This document shows, piece by piece, positions 1-7,072 of a DNA stretch of 64,000 nucleotides. The notes below the pieces were generated by a model. The model saw nothing but the letters and a program-made list of their open reading frames with translations. It did no database searches and was not told the DNA's origin. The position numbers were made by a program, and so were the translations under genes. Numbering within the stretch: position 1 is the stretch's first letter; each line of letters opens with the position of its first letter. This DNA comes from Spirulina major PCC 6313 (GTDB taxonomy: Bacteria; Cyanobacteriota; Cyanobacteriia; Cyanobacteriales; Spirulinaceae), in contig NZ_KV878783.1 of NCBI RefSeq assembly GCF_001890765.1, positions 4,244,771 to 4,308,770 on the forward strand, in the 5' to 3' direction.

Positions 1-157
1 GCGCGAAGGACACTAAAACATCAATATCACTGTGGTCATTAAAATCCTCGCGTAGGACTGAACCAAACAATGCAAACTCCGTAATTTTCCATTGATCACA
101 AAAGGCAGCAATATCTACCATCGAGAGCTGAATTTGTGGGTGGTGAATAATTGGCAT
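1..157 (-). CDS. MNT-type nucleotidyltransferase, partial (3' end outside window)
   Basis: The minus strand from the ATG at 157 is open to the left edge. The 52 visible residues begin MPIIHHPQIQLSMVDIAAFC and contain GSVLREDF followed by SDIDVLVSF. This is the GSx10DxD nucleotide-binding signature of the minimal nucleotidyltransferase (MNT) family, in which the two aspartates bind the metal ions. Family members are usually about 100 residues and are often paired with a HEPN-domain toxin, which they inactivate by AMPylation; others are of unknown role. A HEPN partner, if present, would lie to the left of the window. The motif is clear; the pairing is inference. Confidence 0.75.
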   Translation of the reverse strand, partial: MPIIHHPQIQLSMVDIAAFCDQWKITEFALFGSVLREDFNDHSDIDVLVSFA

Positions 158-203
158 GATGACCTCAAAAACTGCTCTGCACACAACTGGCCCCACAGTC
201 CGG

Positions 204-2543
204 TTAACAATCTGGATCGGGTGAGGGTGCGGGCGGTTGCTGGGGTGGGGGTGGCGTATTTTGTTTTTGGTTGTTGTCTAACAGTTCTGGCAGCGTTTGG
301 CCTTGGGGATTGGGCCGAGTACCGCCAATTCCCATTTCTTGGGGTGTGCCTAAGAGCGGGTTAACCTCAGTGAGGGTGGCGAGTTTTTGGTTGTAGGCTT
401 GTTTGAGGGATTCACGGGAATCAAGCCAGGCTTCAATCGCTTTGACGTTTTGGGTGTCATCATCGCCGATTTGCAACTGGTTGAGGTCTGATCGATGGGG
501 ATCGAGAAGGGTGGCAAAGGCTTCACTGAAAAGAATTTTAAACGCTTCGATTTTGTCTCTGTCCCGTGCCATTTTTTGCTCTCCTTGTCCAACAATGCAG
601 AAGGCCGCCCAATGATAGGGGGACTCGTAGGGGCGGCAGTTTGCCCCTTCTTTATTTTGCCTGGTTTGGAAAACTTGGGCGAGAATCTTGCGCCAATGGT
701 CATCTAAGAGGGGGGATTTTTGTACCCAATCGTAAAAGCCGCTGTTGGTGGTTTCTCGCAGCCAGGTTTGGGCGGTTTGGAGGGCGGTGGTGAGTTGGCC
801 GGGGTGTTGGTTGAGGGTTTCGTAGGTTTTGATCAGGAGCAGGGCGGTGGAGGCTTCATTGACTGACCAGAGGCTCATGAGGACGCTGGGGCTTCCGGCG
901 AGGAGGAAGCCGCTGGCGATGCTGATATATTCGTCGGTGTCGTCTAGGGCGACTTGGCCGGTTTCGCAGGCGGAGAGGGTGACGAGGCTGCACGCTTTGA
1001 GGTTGAAGGTGGCGATGATTTGTTCTAGGGTGAGAACGCCATCGGCCAGGAGCAGGCCGGAGTCTAGGGGGGAGTTGGGGTTAAAGCTGCCGTGGCAGGA
1101 GAAGAAGAGGTGATGGGTTTGGGGGAGGTTTTTGTTGAGGAAGGTGGCGAGGCGGGCGTTTTCGCGGCTGAGGGTTTCTTGTTGGGGGAAGATGTTGCGG
1201 ATGGTTTCGACTTCGATTTCTGCCCAGTTGAGGTCGTTGGTGGGGTTTTGGATGGCGAGGAGGCGGTTAAAGTGGGGGCGGGGGCGGTTTTGGGCTTGTT
1301 GGAGGAGTTGGCAGTTGGGGGCGTAGGTGATGCCTTTGGGGAATAGGTCTTGGAGGGGGATGGGGCGCAAGGGGATTGGGCGCAAGCGTTGCGCCCCTAC
1401 GGAGTCATGTAGGGGCGGATTGTATCCGCCCTCTTCGAGGGTGATGGGTAAGGCGTGGAGGGGGAAGAGGTGGAGGTAGCGATGGGGGATGAGGATCAGT
1501 TTTTGGCAGGTGGGGAAGTTTTTAAACAGGTTGGAGAGGATTTCATCGAGGTGGAGGATTTTGGGGAGTTCTGCGAGGCGATCGGCTAGGGTTTCGCGCC
1601 ATTGGCTGTTGTTGCGGTTGCGGTAGTCGTTGAGGTAGGCATTTCCCCAGTCGATGAGGTTTTTTAGATCTTCCTCGGAAGATGTCCAGAGTGTGATCCC
1701 CCCTGCCCCCCTTAAAAAGGGGGGTTCTGAGGGATCGACCTCTGGTTTTAAAAAGGGGGGTTCTGAGGGATCGACCTCTGGTTTTAAAAAGGGGGGTTCT
1801 GAGGGATCGACCTCTGGTTCCCCCCCTTCAAAAGGGGGGGTTAGGGGGGGATCTGACATGAGGGTAAATGTGAGGAATTTATCCCCCAAGATGTACCATT
1901 CCAAAATGGCGGTTTCCTCATCCAGTAACTCTTGCATTCCCTGGAAATGCAGGGGTTTGTAGGGTTCGAGTTCCCGCTTTTCTTCCCGCAATTGGTTGAG
2001 GCGGGTTAGGTCGGGGTTCTCTTCCTGTTGGAGGTGGCGTTCGGCTTGGGCAATGGCAATTTTGAGGGATTGCAACTGTTGGCGGATGTTTTCAGGCATC
2101 ACGCCCCCCGGATAAGCGTCACGGGTGGCGATGAGTTCCACGAGGTTACGGGCTTTGCTGCGGTCTACATATTCCAGCGCATCGCTCTTGCGCCCCAACT
2201 CTAGACACACTTCCACCATGCCGCGATATACCTTGTTCCACTCCTCATTGAAGTTGCGTTTATAGCCTTCGCTATCGGCTCCAATTTCACCCCGCAATTG
2301 TTCGATCTGGGCCAGTGCTGCTTGAAAGCTCTGGTAGGCATTTTCGAGGGCTTGGGGCTTCTGGTCTTCACTGAGGCGAGCTTGTGCTTGGTAGGCAAAC
2401 CCCGCATTATTCAAGGTTTGGGCTAAATCACGGACTAACCCCAACCGCCGCCGAATTGCCGCTGCTTCGTCCTGTGCCGCGATCGCCCTGTCCAGATTCG
2501 CCGCCGGGTCGATGCCCATCTCGGCTTGGGTTTGGCGTGCCAC
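204..2543 (-). CDS. CHAT-domain protein, C-terminal part of a frameshifted TPR/CHAT gene
   Basis: This frame encodes about 779 residues: the last TPR unit, an alpha-helical linker and a caspase-like CHAT peptidase domain. The catalytic pair is visible as His484 in SCHGSF and Cys526 in LSACETG, followed by the usual LAGSPSVLMSLWSV segment. CHAT proteins with TPR arms are frequent in cyanobacteria and may act as caspase-like proteases in signalling, cell death or defence. The GTG at 2543 is not a convincing start: the frame continues upstream and matches the TPR repeat of the neighbouring frame, so this is the 3' part of the same gene. Residues about 231-280 are a low-complexity insert made by a 36-bp DNA repeat, and two further palindromic repeats are read in frame near residues 370-400 and 630-640. 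The tail is rich in Pro and Gln. Catalytic residues are intact, but the protein can only be made whole if the frameshift is bypassed or is a sequence error. Confidence 0.8.
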   Translation of the reverse strand: MARQTQAEMGIDPAANLDRAIAAQDEAAAIRRRLGLVRDLAQTLNNAGFAYQAQARLSEDQKPQALENAYQSFQAALAQIEQLRGEIGADSEGYKRNFNEEWNKVYRGMVEVCLELGRKSDALEYVDRSKARNLVELIATRDAYPGGVMPENIRQQLQSLKIAIAQAERHLQQEENPDLTRLNQLREEKRELEPYKPLHFQGMQELLDEETAILEWYILGDKFLTFTLMSDPPLTPPFEGGEPEVDPSEPPFLKPEVDPSEPPFLKPEVDPSEPPFLRGAGGITLWTSSEEDLKNLIDWGNAYLNDYRNRNNSQWRETLADRLAELPKILHLDEILSNLFKNFPTCQKLILIPHRYLHLFPLHALPITLEEGGYNPPLHDSVGAQRLRPIPLRPIPLQDLFPKGITYAPNCQLLQQAQNRPRPHFNRLLAIQNPTNDLNWAEIEVETIRNIFPQQETLSRENARLATFLNKNLPQTHHLFFSCHGSFNPNSPLDSGLLLADGVLTLEQIIATFNLKACSLVTLSACETGQVALDDTDEYISIASGFLLAGSPSVLMSLWSVNEASTALLLIKTYETLNQHPGQLTTALQTAQTWLRETTNSGFYDWVQKSPLLDDHWRKILAQVFQTRQNKEGANCRPYESPYHWAAFCIVGQGEQKMARDRDKIEAFKILFSEAFATLLDPHRSDLNQLQIGDDDTQNVKAIEAWLDSRESLKQAYNQKLATLTEVNPLLGTPQEMGIGGTRPNPQGQTLPELLDNNQKQNTPPPPQQPPAPSPDPDC
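1365..1440. repeat. Two adjacent palindromic repeats inside the CHAT gene
   Basis: At 1378-1396 gggcgcaa and ttgcgccc flank GCG, and at 1413-1431 gggcggat and atccgccc flank TGT. Between them is a short spacer with cctacggagtcatgtagggg. The segment is read in frame as a Gly/Arg/Pro-rich stretch near residues 372-400 of the CHAT protein. A related piece lies at about 618-645, where the same cctac/gtagggg core is read as ANCRPYESP within the conserved end of the CHAT domain. Confidence 0.7.
1725..1820. repeat. 36-bp tandem repeat within the CHAT coding region
   Basis: The unit ttctgagggatcgacctctg plus ttttaaaaagggggg (36 bp) occurs at 1725, 1761 and, partly, at 1797. It translates in frame to the 12-residue unit PEVDPSEPPFLK. 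The flanks contain complementary runs of C and G around TTTTAAAAA or TTCAAAA, so each unit can fold as a hairpin. It resembles the C-run/TTAAAAA/G-run dispersed repeats of cyanobacteria that have invaded coding DNA without breaking the frame. Confidence 0.8.
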
Positions 2544-3720
2544 CCCTAGGTTATTGAGGGTAGAGGAGAGGTCTTTTCTAACCCCAACCGCCGCCGAATT
2601 GCCGCTGCTTCGTCCTGTGCCGCGATCGCTCTGTCCAGATTCGCCGCCGGGTCGATGCCCATCTCGGCTTGGGTTTGGCGTGCCACCCCTAGGTTAGTGA
2701 GGGTTCCGGAGAAGTCTTTTTCTAACCCCAACCGCCGCCGAATTGCCGCTGCTTCGTCATAAACTGCGATCGCTCTGTCCAGATTCGCCGCCGGGTCGAT
2801 GCCCATCTCGGCTTGGGTGAGGCGGGCATTCCCTAGGTTAGTGAGGGTAGAGGAGAGGTCTTTTTCTAACCCCAACCGCCGCCGAATTGCCGCTGCTTCG
2901 TCATAAACTGCGATCGCTCTGTCCAGATTCGCCGCCGGGTCGATGCCCATCTCGGCTTGGGTGTGGCGGGCACTTCCTAGGTTAGTGAGGGTAGAGGAGA
3001 GGTCTTTTTCTAACCCCAACCGCCGCATAATTGCCGCTGCTTCGTCATAAGCCGCGATCGCCCGTTCCAGATTCGCCCCGGAGTCGATGCCCATCTCGGC
3101 TTGGGTGCGGCGGGCATTCCCTAGGTTCGTAAGAGTAGAGGAAATATCTCTATCTAACCCCAACCGTCGCCTGATAGTGATAGCTTCCTCGTATGCAGCG
3201 ATCGCCCGTTCCAGATTCGCCCCGGAGTCGATGCCCATCTCGGCTTGGGTGAGGCGGGCAACCCCTAGGTTAGTCAGGGTAGAGGAGAGGTCTTTTTCTA
3301 ACTTCAACCGCCGCAAAATCTCGGCCGCTTCATCTAAGGCGGCGATCGCCCGTTCCAGATTCGCCCCGGAGTCGATGCCCATCTGGGCTTGGGTGCTGCG
3401 GGCATTCCCTAGGTTAGTCAGGGTAGAGGAGAGGTCTTTTTCTAACTTCAACCGCCGCATAATCTCGGCCGCTGCATCATAGGCGGCGATCGCTCTGTCC
3501 AGATTCGCCGCCGGGTCGATGCCCATCTCGGCTTGGGTGAGGCAGGCATTCCCTAGGTTAGTCAGGGTTCCGGAGAGGTTTTTTTCTAACCCCAACCGCC
3601 GCATAATTGCCGCTGCTTCGTCATAAACTGCGATCGCTCTGTCCAGATTCGCCGCCGGGTCGATGCCCATCTCGGCTTGGGTGAGGCAGGCATTCCCTAG
3701 GTTAGTCAGGGTTTGCGCCC
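2430..3720 (-). repeat. Tandem 144-bp TPR-coding repeat array
   Basis: About nine copies of a 144-bp unit, each encoding one 48-residue TPR-like repeat, are recognisable by the recurring strings gatgcccatctcggcttgg and gaggtctttttctaac. Copies differ at only a few positions, mainly where ANLDRAIA alternates with ANLERAIA. This implies recent duplication or gene conversion. Such arrays are prone to copy-number change and to assembly errors. Confidence 0.85.
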
Positions 3721-4273
3721 GTTTTGGGGGGTTATCCGCCCGCAGTTCTAACACCACCCCATAGCCGCGAATGGCAATCTCTAATGCTTCTGCATACCGA
3801 CCATCGGGGAATCCCTGAATCCTGTTGCAGACATTTTCGACCACGCCTGCTACACCTTCAGAATTGTCAGGATTCTGAGCGAGAAGTCCCGGCATTGATT
3901 GGGCAATAGTATCCCCCAGGTTGGGAACAATCAACCCCATATTTTGCCGCATCACCTGATGCACCGCCGCTGTATCACCCTCAAATTCCGCTTGCAGCAG
4001 TTGCAGCCAAAATTGCTGTAATCTTACTTTCTCATTTTCCCCCGTCCCCTCCCACGCCAAAAACGCCCCCACCTGCTGCGCCAAATTCCGCAAAAACCCC
4101 GCCGCGTTCTCCTGTCCATCCCCCTGCAACTGCGCCGCCCTCTGCTCACACACCTGCACAAACCCCCCATCCACCAACTCCCAATGACGGTTAAGGATCT
4201 CGTTTCCTGCCCTTGGAGAGTTGAGAAGTTCCTGAATCAGAGCGAGATAAGCCTGTACCCGTAGTTCATCCAT
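2546..4273 (-). CDS. TPR-repeat protein, N-terminal part of the frameshifted TPR/CHAT gene
   Basis: This frame gives 575 residues. About 190 N-terminal residues of helical, non-repetitive sequence are followed by eight to nine tetratricopeptide-like units of 48 residues, each with TLTNLGNAR, TQAEMGID, ANLDRAIA and a following Arg-Leu-rich helix. The units are nearly identical at DNA level (144 bp). The frame ends abruptly with the non-repeat sequence GLEKTSPLPSIT. That is exactly what happens when the repeat GLEKDLSSTL is read after loss of one T in a run near 2574-2577, where the other copies have five T and this copy has four. The open frame below continues with the rest of this repeat and the CHAT domain. 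Together they would form a protein of about 1,350 residues. It starts at ATG 4273, inside a 33-bp sequence shared with the upstream region of the PIN gene. Confidence 0.75.
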   Translation of the reverse strand: MDELRVQAYLALIQELLNSPRAGNEILNRHWELVDGGFVQVCEQRAAQLQGDGQENAAGFLRNLAQQVGAFLAWEGTGENEKVRLQQFWLQLLQAEFEGDTAAVHQVMRQNMGLIVPNLGDTIAQSMPGLLAQNPDNSEGVAGVVENVCNRIQGFPDGRYAEALEIAIRGYGVVLELRADNPPKRAQTLTNLGNACLTQAEMGIDPAANLDRAIAVYDEAAAIMRRLGLEKNLSGTLTNLGNACLTQAEMGIDPAANLDRAIAAYDAAAEIMRRLKLEKDLSSTLTNLGNARSTQAQMGIDSGANLERAIAALDEAAEILRRLKLEKDLSSTLTNLGVARLTQAEMGIDSGANLERAIAAYEEAITIRRRLGLDRDISSTLTNLGNARRTQAEMGIDSGANLERAIAAYDEAAAIMRRLGLEKDLSSTLTNLGSARHTQAEMGIDPAANLDRAIAVYDEAAAIRRRLGLEKDLSSTLTNLGNARLTQAEMGIDPAANLDRAIAVYDEAAAIRRRLGLEKDFSGTLTNLGVARQTQAEMGIDPAANLDRAIAAQDEAAAIRRRLGLEKTSPLPSIT

Positions 4274-4302
4274 AGCCGCAAGGTCAAAACAGCACCCCCA
4301 TT
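4270..4302 (-). promoter_or_regulatory. Shared promoter-leader element, copy 1 (TPR/CHAT gene)
   Basis: On the minus strand a TAGAAT box is followed by gggggtgctgttttgacc and ends at the ATG of the TPR/CHAT gene. The 33 bases 4270-4302 are identical to 5057-5089 upstream of the PIN gene. A shorter version stands at 5384-5407 upstream of the 69-residue antitoxin-like gene, with TAAAAT and gggggtgctc. The TAnAAT box at constant distance suggests that the copies act as -10 promoter elements. Confidence 0.5.
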
Positions 4303-4317
4303 CTACCCCCCAACCCA

Positions 4318-4380
4318 GAAACCGGGTTGCCTAGATTGGCTCCTTTTCCCTCCAGATTGCCCTAAAAACCCGGTTTCAAA
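4318..4380. repeat. Imperfect inverted repeat between TPR gene and antitoxin-like gene
   Basis: The arms gaaaccgggtt and aacccggtttc are separated by about 40 bases. The element lies between the start of the TPR/CHAT gene and the end of the small gene 4386-4580. The arms resemble a short dispersed cyanobacterial repeat; no coding content is visible. Confidence 0.45.
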
Positions 4381-4385
4381 TCTAT

Positions 4386-4580
4386 TTAAAGATTCCTTAC
4401 CCTGCGTAACTCCTGCAAAAAATCCTCCCGCGTCACCGACCCTAAAACCTCCCGCCGTTCCTGGGTATAATCGCCCTGACCCCAACCCATTTGCTGCAAA
4501 AAGCGAATCGCATCCGACTGCCCTAAATGATCAACTAAAATCCGATAACCTTGTTCTCTTAATTCCACTGCTTTCATCAT
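4386..4580 (-). CDS. Small antitoxin-like protein downstream of PIN gene
   Basis: A 64-residue protein beginning MMKAVELREQGYRILVDHLG and ending DFLQELRRVRNL. The start at 4580 (or 4577) is chosen because aaaaaggag lies just upstream on the minus strand; the longer frame to 4640 would read back into the PIN gene. It begins 13 bases after the PIN stop, so the two are surely cotranscribed. I recall similar short proteins next to PIN genes in other cyanobacteria, without an assigned fold. The placement suggests an antitoxin, but the order toxin then antitoxin is less common and no DNA-binding motif is obvious. Confidence 0.65.
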   Translation of the reverse strand: MMKAVELREQGYRILVDHLGQSDAIRFLQQMGWGQGDYTQERREVLGSVTREDFLQELRRVRNL

Positions 4581-4593
4581 CAATAACTCCTTT

Positions 4594-5049
4594 TTACTGC
4601 TCCTGTAAAACCTCAATGAGCCACACCACCGGATTACCAATCTTCACATTTAATTGATCTCCACACCTGCGAGCTGTTTTGAGCAGACGATCATCCGTAG
4701 ACAGAAAAATATCGGCCCCAGCCGCTTCAGCACAAGCCACATGAAAAGAATCGAAAAGCGCAAACCCTAGATCTTCTAGTTGTCGTGAACGCTCCTCAAC
4801 TGCTGCATTGATTTCCTGCCTCCCTGTTGCTAACCCTAAAAGATCAAGAATACTGGCTTTTTTCTCCAGATTTTGCATTTTTTCAAGTTCCACGGCGATC
4901 GCCTCACTCGCGATGAGTTGCCATTCCCCCCGACGAACCCGCTCCAGAATACTTAAAACTGAGTCTCCCTCTAGCCGAACCCGCTCCTGCATCCAGTCAT
5001 CAAAGGGGCGATTGAGACAACACACATCCAAATAGACAGCAACCATCAC
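4594..5049 (-). CDS. PIN-domain ribonuclease (VapC-like toxin)
   Basis: A 151-residue protein with the PIN arrangement of acidic residues: Asp in VYLDVCCLNRPFDD near the N terminus, a Glu in AVELEKM in the middle, Asp in FDSFHVACAEAAGADIFLS and STDDRLL near the C terminus. PIN domains are metal-dependent RNases, and in VapBC modules the toxin cleaves tRNA or rRNA. The frame begins with GTG at 5049 followed at once by ATG at 5046; either may be used, behind gaagggg. It is followed closely by the small gene 4386-4580 and preceded by a 69-residue antitoxin-like gene. Which of the two neutralises it cannot be decided from sequence. Confidence 0.8.
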   Translation of the reverse strand: MMVAVYLDVCCLNRPFDDWMQERVRLEGDSVLSILERVRRGEWQLIASEAIAVELEKMQNLEKKASILDLLGLATGRQEINAAVEERSRQLEDLGFALFDSFHVACAEAAGADIFLSTDDRLLKTARRCGDQLNVKIGNPVVWLIEVLQEQ

Positions 5050-5056
5050 ACCCCTT

Positions 5057-5098
5057 CCATAGCCGCAAGGTCAAAACAGCACCCCCATTTTATCCCCC
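5057..5098 (-). promoter_or_regulatory. Shared promoter-leader element, copy 2 (PIN gene)
   Basis: The 33 bases 5057-5089 match 4270-4302 exactly. On the minus strand they are preceded by a TAAAAT box and lead into the PIN gene, whose start lies 8-11 bases further on. The same core also stands before the small gene ending at 5162, so three consecutive minus-strand genes are preceded by the same cassette. Confidence 0.5.
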
Positions 5099-5161
5099 CC
5101 ACCAGGAACCCTCACATGGCGTATTGGATGATCAGCTCAGAGAATAACCGGATTCAATCTG

Positions 5162-5371
5162 TCATTCTTCGCCCCTGGTTAAATTGAGAATCTCATCCGT
5201 CGTCATGATTGTGGTTGCTTTTCCCCGCAAACTGTCAATTAACGCTGCTCCTTGGGGCGAAGTATTTTGATAGCGCCACGCTAAAAAATCTAAAAAGACT
5301 TTGGCTTCCTCTAAGGCAGGCTGGGGAAGATTGCGAAGGATAGCGAGAATTTCAGTTTCCGTCGTGAGCAT
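5162..5371 (-). CDS. VapB/DUF2281-like antitoxin-type protein
   Basis: A 69-residue protein: an N-terminal helical segment LAILRNLPQPALEEAKVFLD, a WRY motif and the C-terminal stretch RGKATTIMTTDEILNLTRGE. The ending (LRGKAT.. MTTDEI..LTRG) is familiar from small cyanobacterial antitoxins located before PIN genes. The PIN gene begins 112 bases downstream on the same strand, with the shared promoter-leader between them. I infer an antitoxin role, but the gap and the separate promoter make cotranscription uncertain. Confidence 0.6.
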   Translation of the reverse strand: MLTTETEILAILRNLPQPALEEAKVFLDFLAWRYQNTSPQGAALIDSLRGKATTIMTTDEILNLTRGEE

Positions 5372-5383
5372 TGTGCCAAGGGG

Positions 5384-5407
5384 TTAAAAGAGCACCCCCA
5401 TTTTACC
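5384..5407 (-). promoter_or_regulatory. Shared promoter-leader element, copy 3 (partial)
   Basis: On the minus strand a TAAAAT box is followed by gggggtgctcttttaacc, closely matching the cores at 4270 and 5057. It precedes the 69-residue antitoxin-like gene. Confidence 0.45.
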
Positions 5408-5480
5408 CATCCCCACCGGGAACCCCCGCCCCCATCCCGATCCTTTATGATCAGAATCCAGACCTTCAGCCCTGCTCACC

Positions 5481-6371
5481 ATGACCGATCCGTTTTCGCC
5501 TCAATGGACTCGTGATGGTTCCGCCACGTTTTTTTCGGCGGAATTTGGGGAGCTGTTTCATTCCGAATTTGGAGCCGCCCAGGAAGCCGAGGGGAAATTT
5601 GTCGAGCCTTGTGAATTGCGGCGCTTGGCCCAAACCCAAGACCGGATCAGGCTGCTGGATGTGTGCTATGGGTTGGGGTACAACAGCGCGGCGGCGTTAG
5701 CGGCGATTTGGGCGGTGAATCCGGCTTGTGGGGTGGACTTGGTGGCGTTGGATGTGGATGCGCGTCCGGCTCAGGCGGCGATCGCACATCACGCCCTCGC
5801 CGCCTATCCCCCGGAAATCGTTGCCCACCTCGCCACCCTCAGCACCGCCCACCGTGTCAGCACCCCCCAATTCACCGCCCAATTTCATGTGGGGGATGCC
5901 CGCCAAACGATTCAAACGGTGGCGCGATCGCAGTATCAAGCCGATGCCATTTTTCTTGACCCCTTTTCGCCGCCCCGCTGCCCCCAACTGTGGACGGTGG
6001 AGTTTATCGCCCAGGTTGCCCAAGGCCTCGCTCCGACGGGAATCCTCGCCACCTATTCCTGTGCCGCCGCCGTGCGGGCCGCCCTCCAAGCCGCCGGGTT
6101 GCACATCGCCTCCTCGCCCAGCGTGGGGCGCAAAGCTCCCGGCACGATCGCCCGCTGGGATGGCACAGCGTTACCCCCGTTAACCCCCCGCGAACAGGAA
6201 CACCTCCAAACCCGCGCCGCCGTGCCCTATCGCGATCGCACCGGCACCGCGATCGCCGCCACCATCCTCGCCCACCGTCAACAGGAACAAGTCCACAGCC
6301 CCTTAGAACCCAGTAGCCAGTGGAAACGTCGTTGGTTTACGCCCCATGCTTCGATTATTCCTTCACCGTAG
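5481..6371 (+). CDS. mnmD: MnmD-type tRNA 5-aminomethyl-2-thiouridine methyltransferase
   Basis: A 296-residue protein with the DUF752/MnmC methyltransferase layout. The N-terminal TRDGSATFFSAEFGELFHS is the family hallmark, followed by a SAM-binding loop LLDVCYGLGYNSA, an acidic strand-end (ALDVD), and IFLDPFSPPRCPQLW. The C-terminal part TYSCAAAVRAALQAAGL ... VGRKAPGTIARW is also typical. In enterobacteria this domain is fused to an FAD oxidase in MnmC; here the oxidase is absent, so the enzyme would methylate the modified U34 of tRNAs but not convert the cmnm5 intermediate. It stands alone with its own promoter. Confidence 0.85.
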   Translation: MTDPFSPQWTRDGSATFFSAEFGELFHSEFGAAQEAEGKFVEPCELRRLAQTQDRIRLLDVCYGLGYNSAAALAAIWAVNPACGVDLVALDVDARPAQAAIAHHALAAYPPEIVAHLATLSTAHRVSTPQFTAQFHVGDARQTIQTVARSQYQADAIFLDPFSPPRCPQLWTVEFIAQVAQGLAPTGILATYSCAAAVRAALQAAGLHIASSPSVGRKAPGTIARWDGTALPPLTPREQEHLQTRAAVPYRDRTGTAIAATILAHRQQEQVHSPLEPSSQWKRRWFTPHASIIPSP

Positions 6372-6490
6372 AAATACGGTTTTTCTGGCGGAGTATTTCC
6401 GGATTTGTGCGGGCCCCCACTCCGTAAAAAAACAGAGGTAATCGCCTCCAAAAATTAGTGATACTAGGGCAGACTTCCTAGACTGACATC

Positions 6491-6925
6491 ATGCCAAATA
6501 CCCCATCCTTACCTGCTGCTCCGGTTGTCCTTGTGGTAGATGATCACTGCTTATTGCGGCGTTTAGCAACGGATTTGCTGGCGTTTGAGGGGTTTCGCAC
6601 CATTGAAGCGGCCTGCGGGCAAGAGGTTTTAGATCTCGTGAACGATCATCAACCTGATGTGATTTTAATGGATTTGTATTTACCCGACGTTGCTGGGGTA
6701 GAAGTCTGTCGCCGTTTAAAGGAAAATCACAAAACGGCTCCCATTCCCGTTATTTTTACAACGGTGGAACAGAGTCAAAAATCTCAGGCGCTGAGTCGTA
6801 AAGTGGGGGGCAGTGATGTGATGCAGAAGCCTCTAGATCGCCGCTCGTTAAGTCTCCGGATTCGCGCCTTGCTGCCCCACCCGTTTAACTCTGTCCAGGG
6901 CTTGATGATTCCTGCTGTGAGCTAA
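6491..6925 (+). CDS. Single-domain CheY-like response regulator
   Basis: A 144-residue receiver domain with almost nothing else. The acidic pair is Asp17-Asp18 in VVDDH, the phosphorylation site is Asp61 in LMDLYLPD, the switch Thr lies in FTTVEQ and the conserved Lys113 in MQKPLD. There is no output domain, so it must act by protein contact or in a phosphorelay. No kinase is adjacent; the nearest hybrid kinases are many kilobases away. Confidence 0.85.
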   Translation: MPNTPSLPAAPVVLVVDDHCLLRRLATDLLAFEGFRTIEAACGQEVLDLVNDHQPDVILMDLYLPDVAGVEVCRRLKENHKTAPIPVIFTTVEQSQKSQALSRKVGGSDVMQKPLDRRSLSLRIRALLPHPFNSVQGLMIPAVS

Positions 6926-7072
6926 ATTGAGGCAGAAAGTGGCGGAATTTCCGGAATCATTCCGAAAAGTGAGGTGCGATCGCTTTAAAGTAGTCGAAGG
7001 TGGCCTTGCGCAAGGTGTGGCGCAGATCGCTAGAATAATGCACTGCTGCCCCGTGATTGATACCCTTCAACA

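Noticed and set aside
1654-1962. Plus-strand frame reading repeated GSEGSTSGFKKG
   Set aside because: This is the complementary reading of the 36-bp repeat within the CHAT gene.
3087-3482. Plus-strand frame with repeated MPISAWV over the TPR array
   Set aside because: Antisense reading of the 144-bp TPR repeats, kept open by their shared codon pattern.
1725-3720. CRISPR array
   Set aside because: The repeats are contiguous without unique spacers and encode protein repeats; no CRISPR-like array or cas gene was found in the window.
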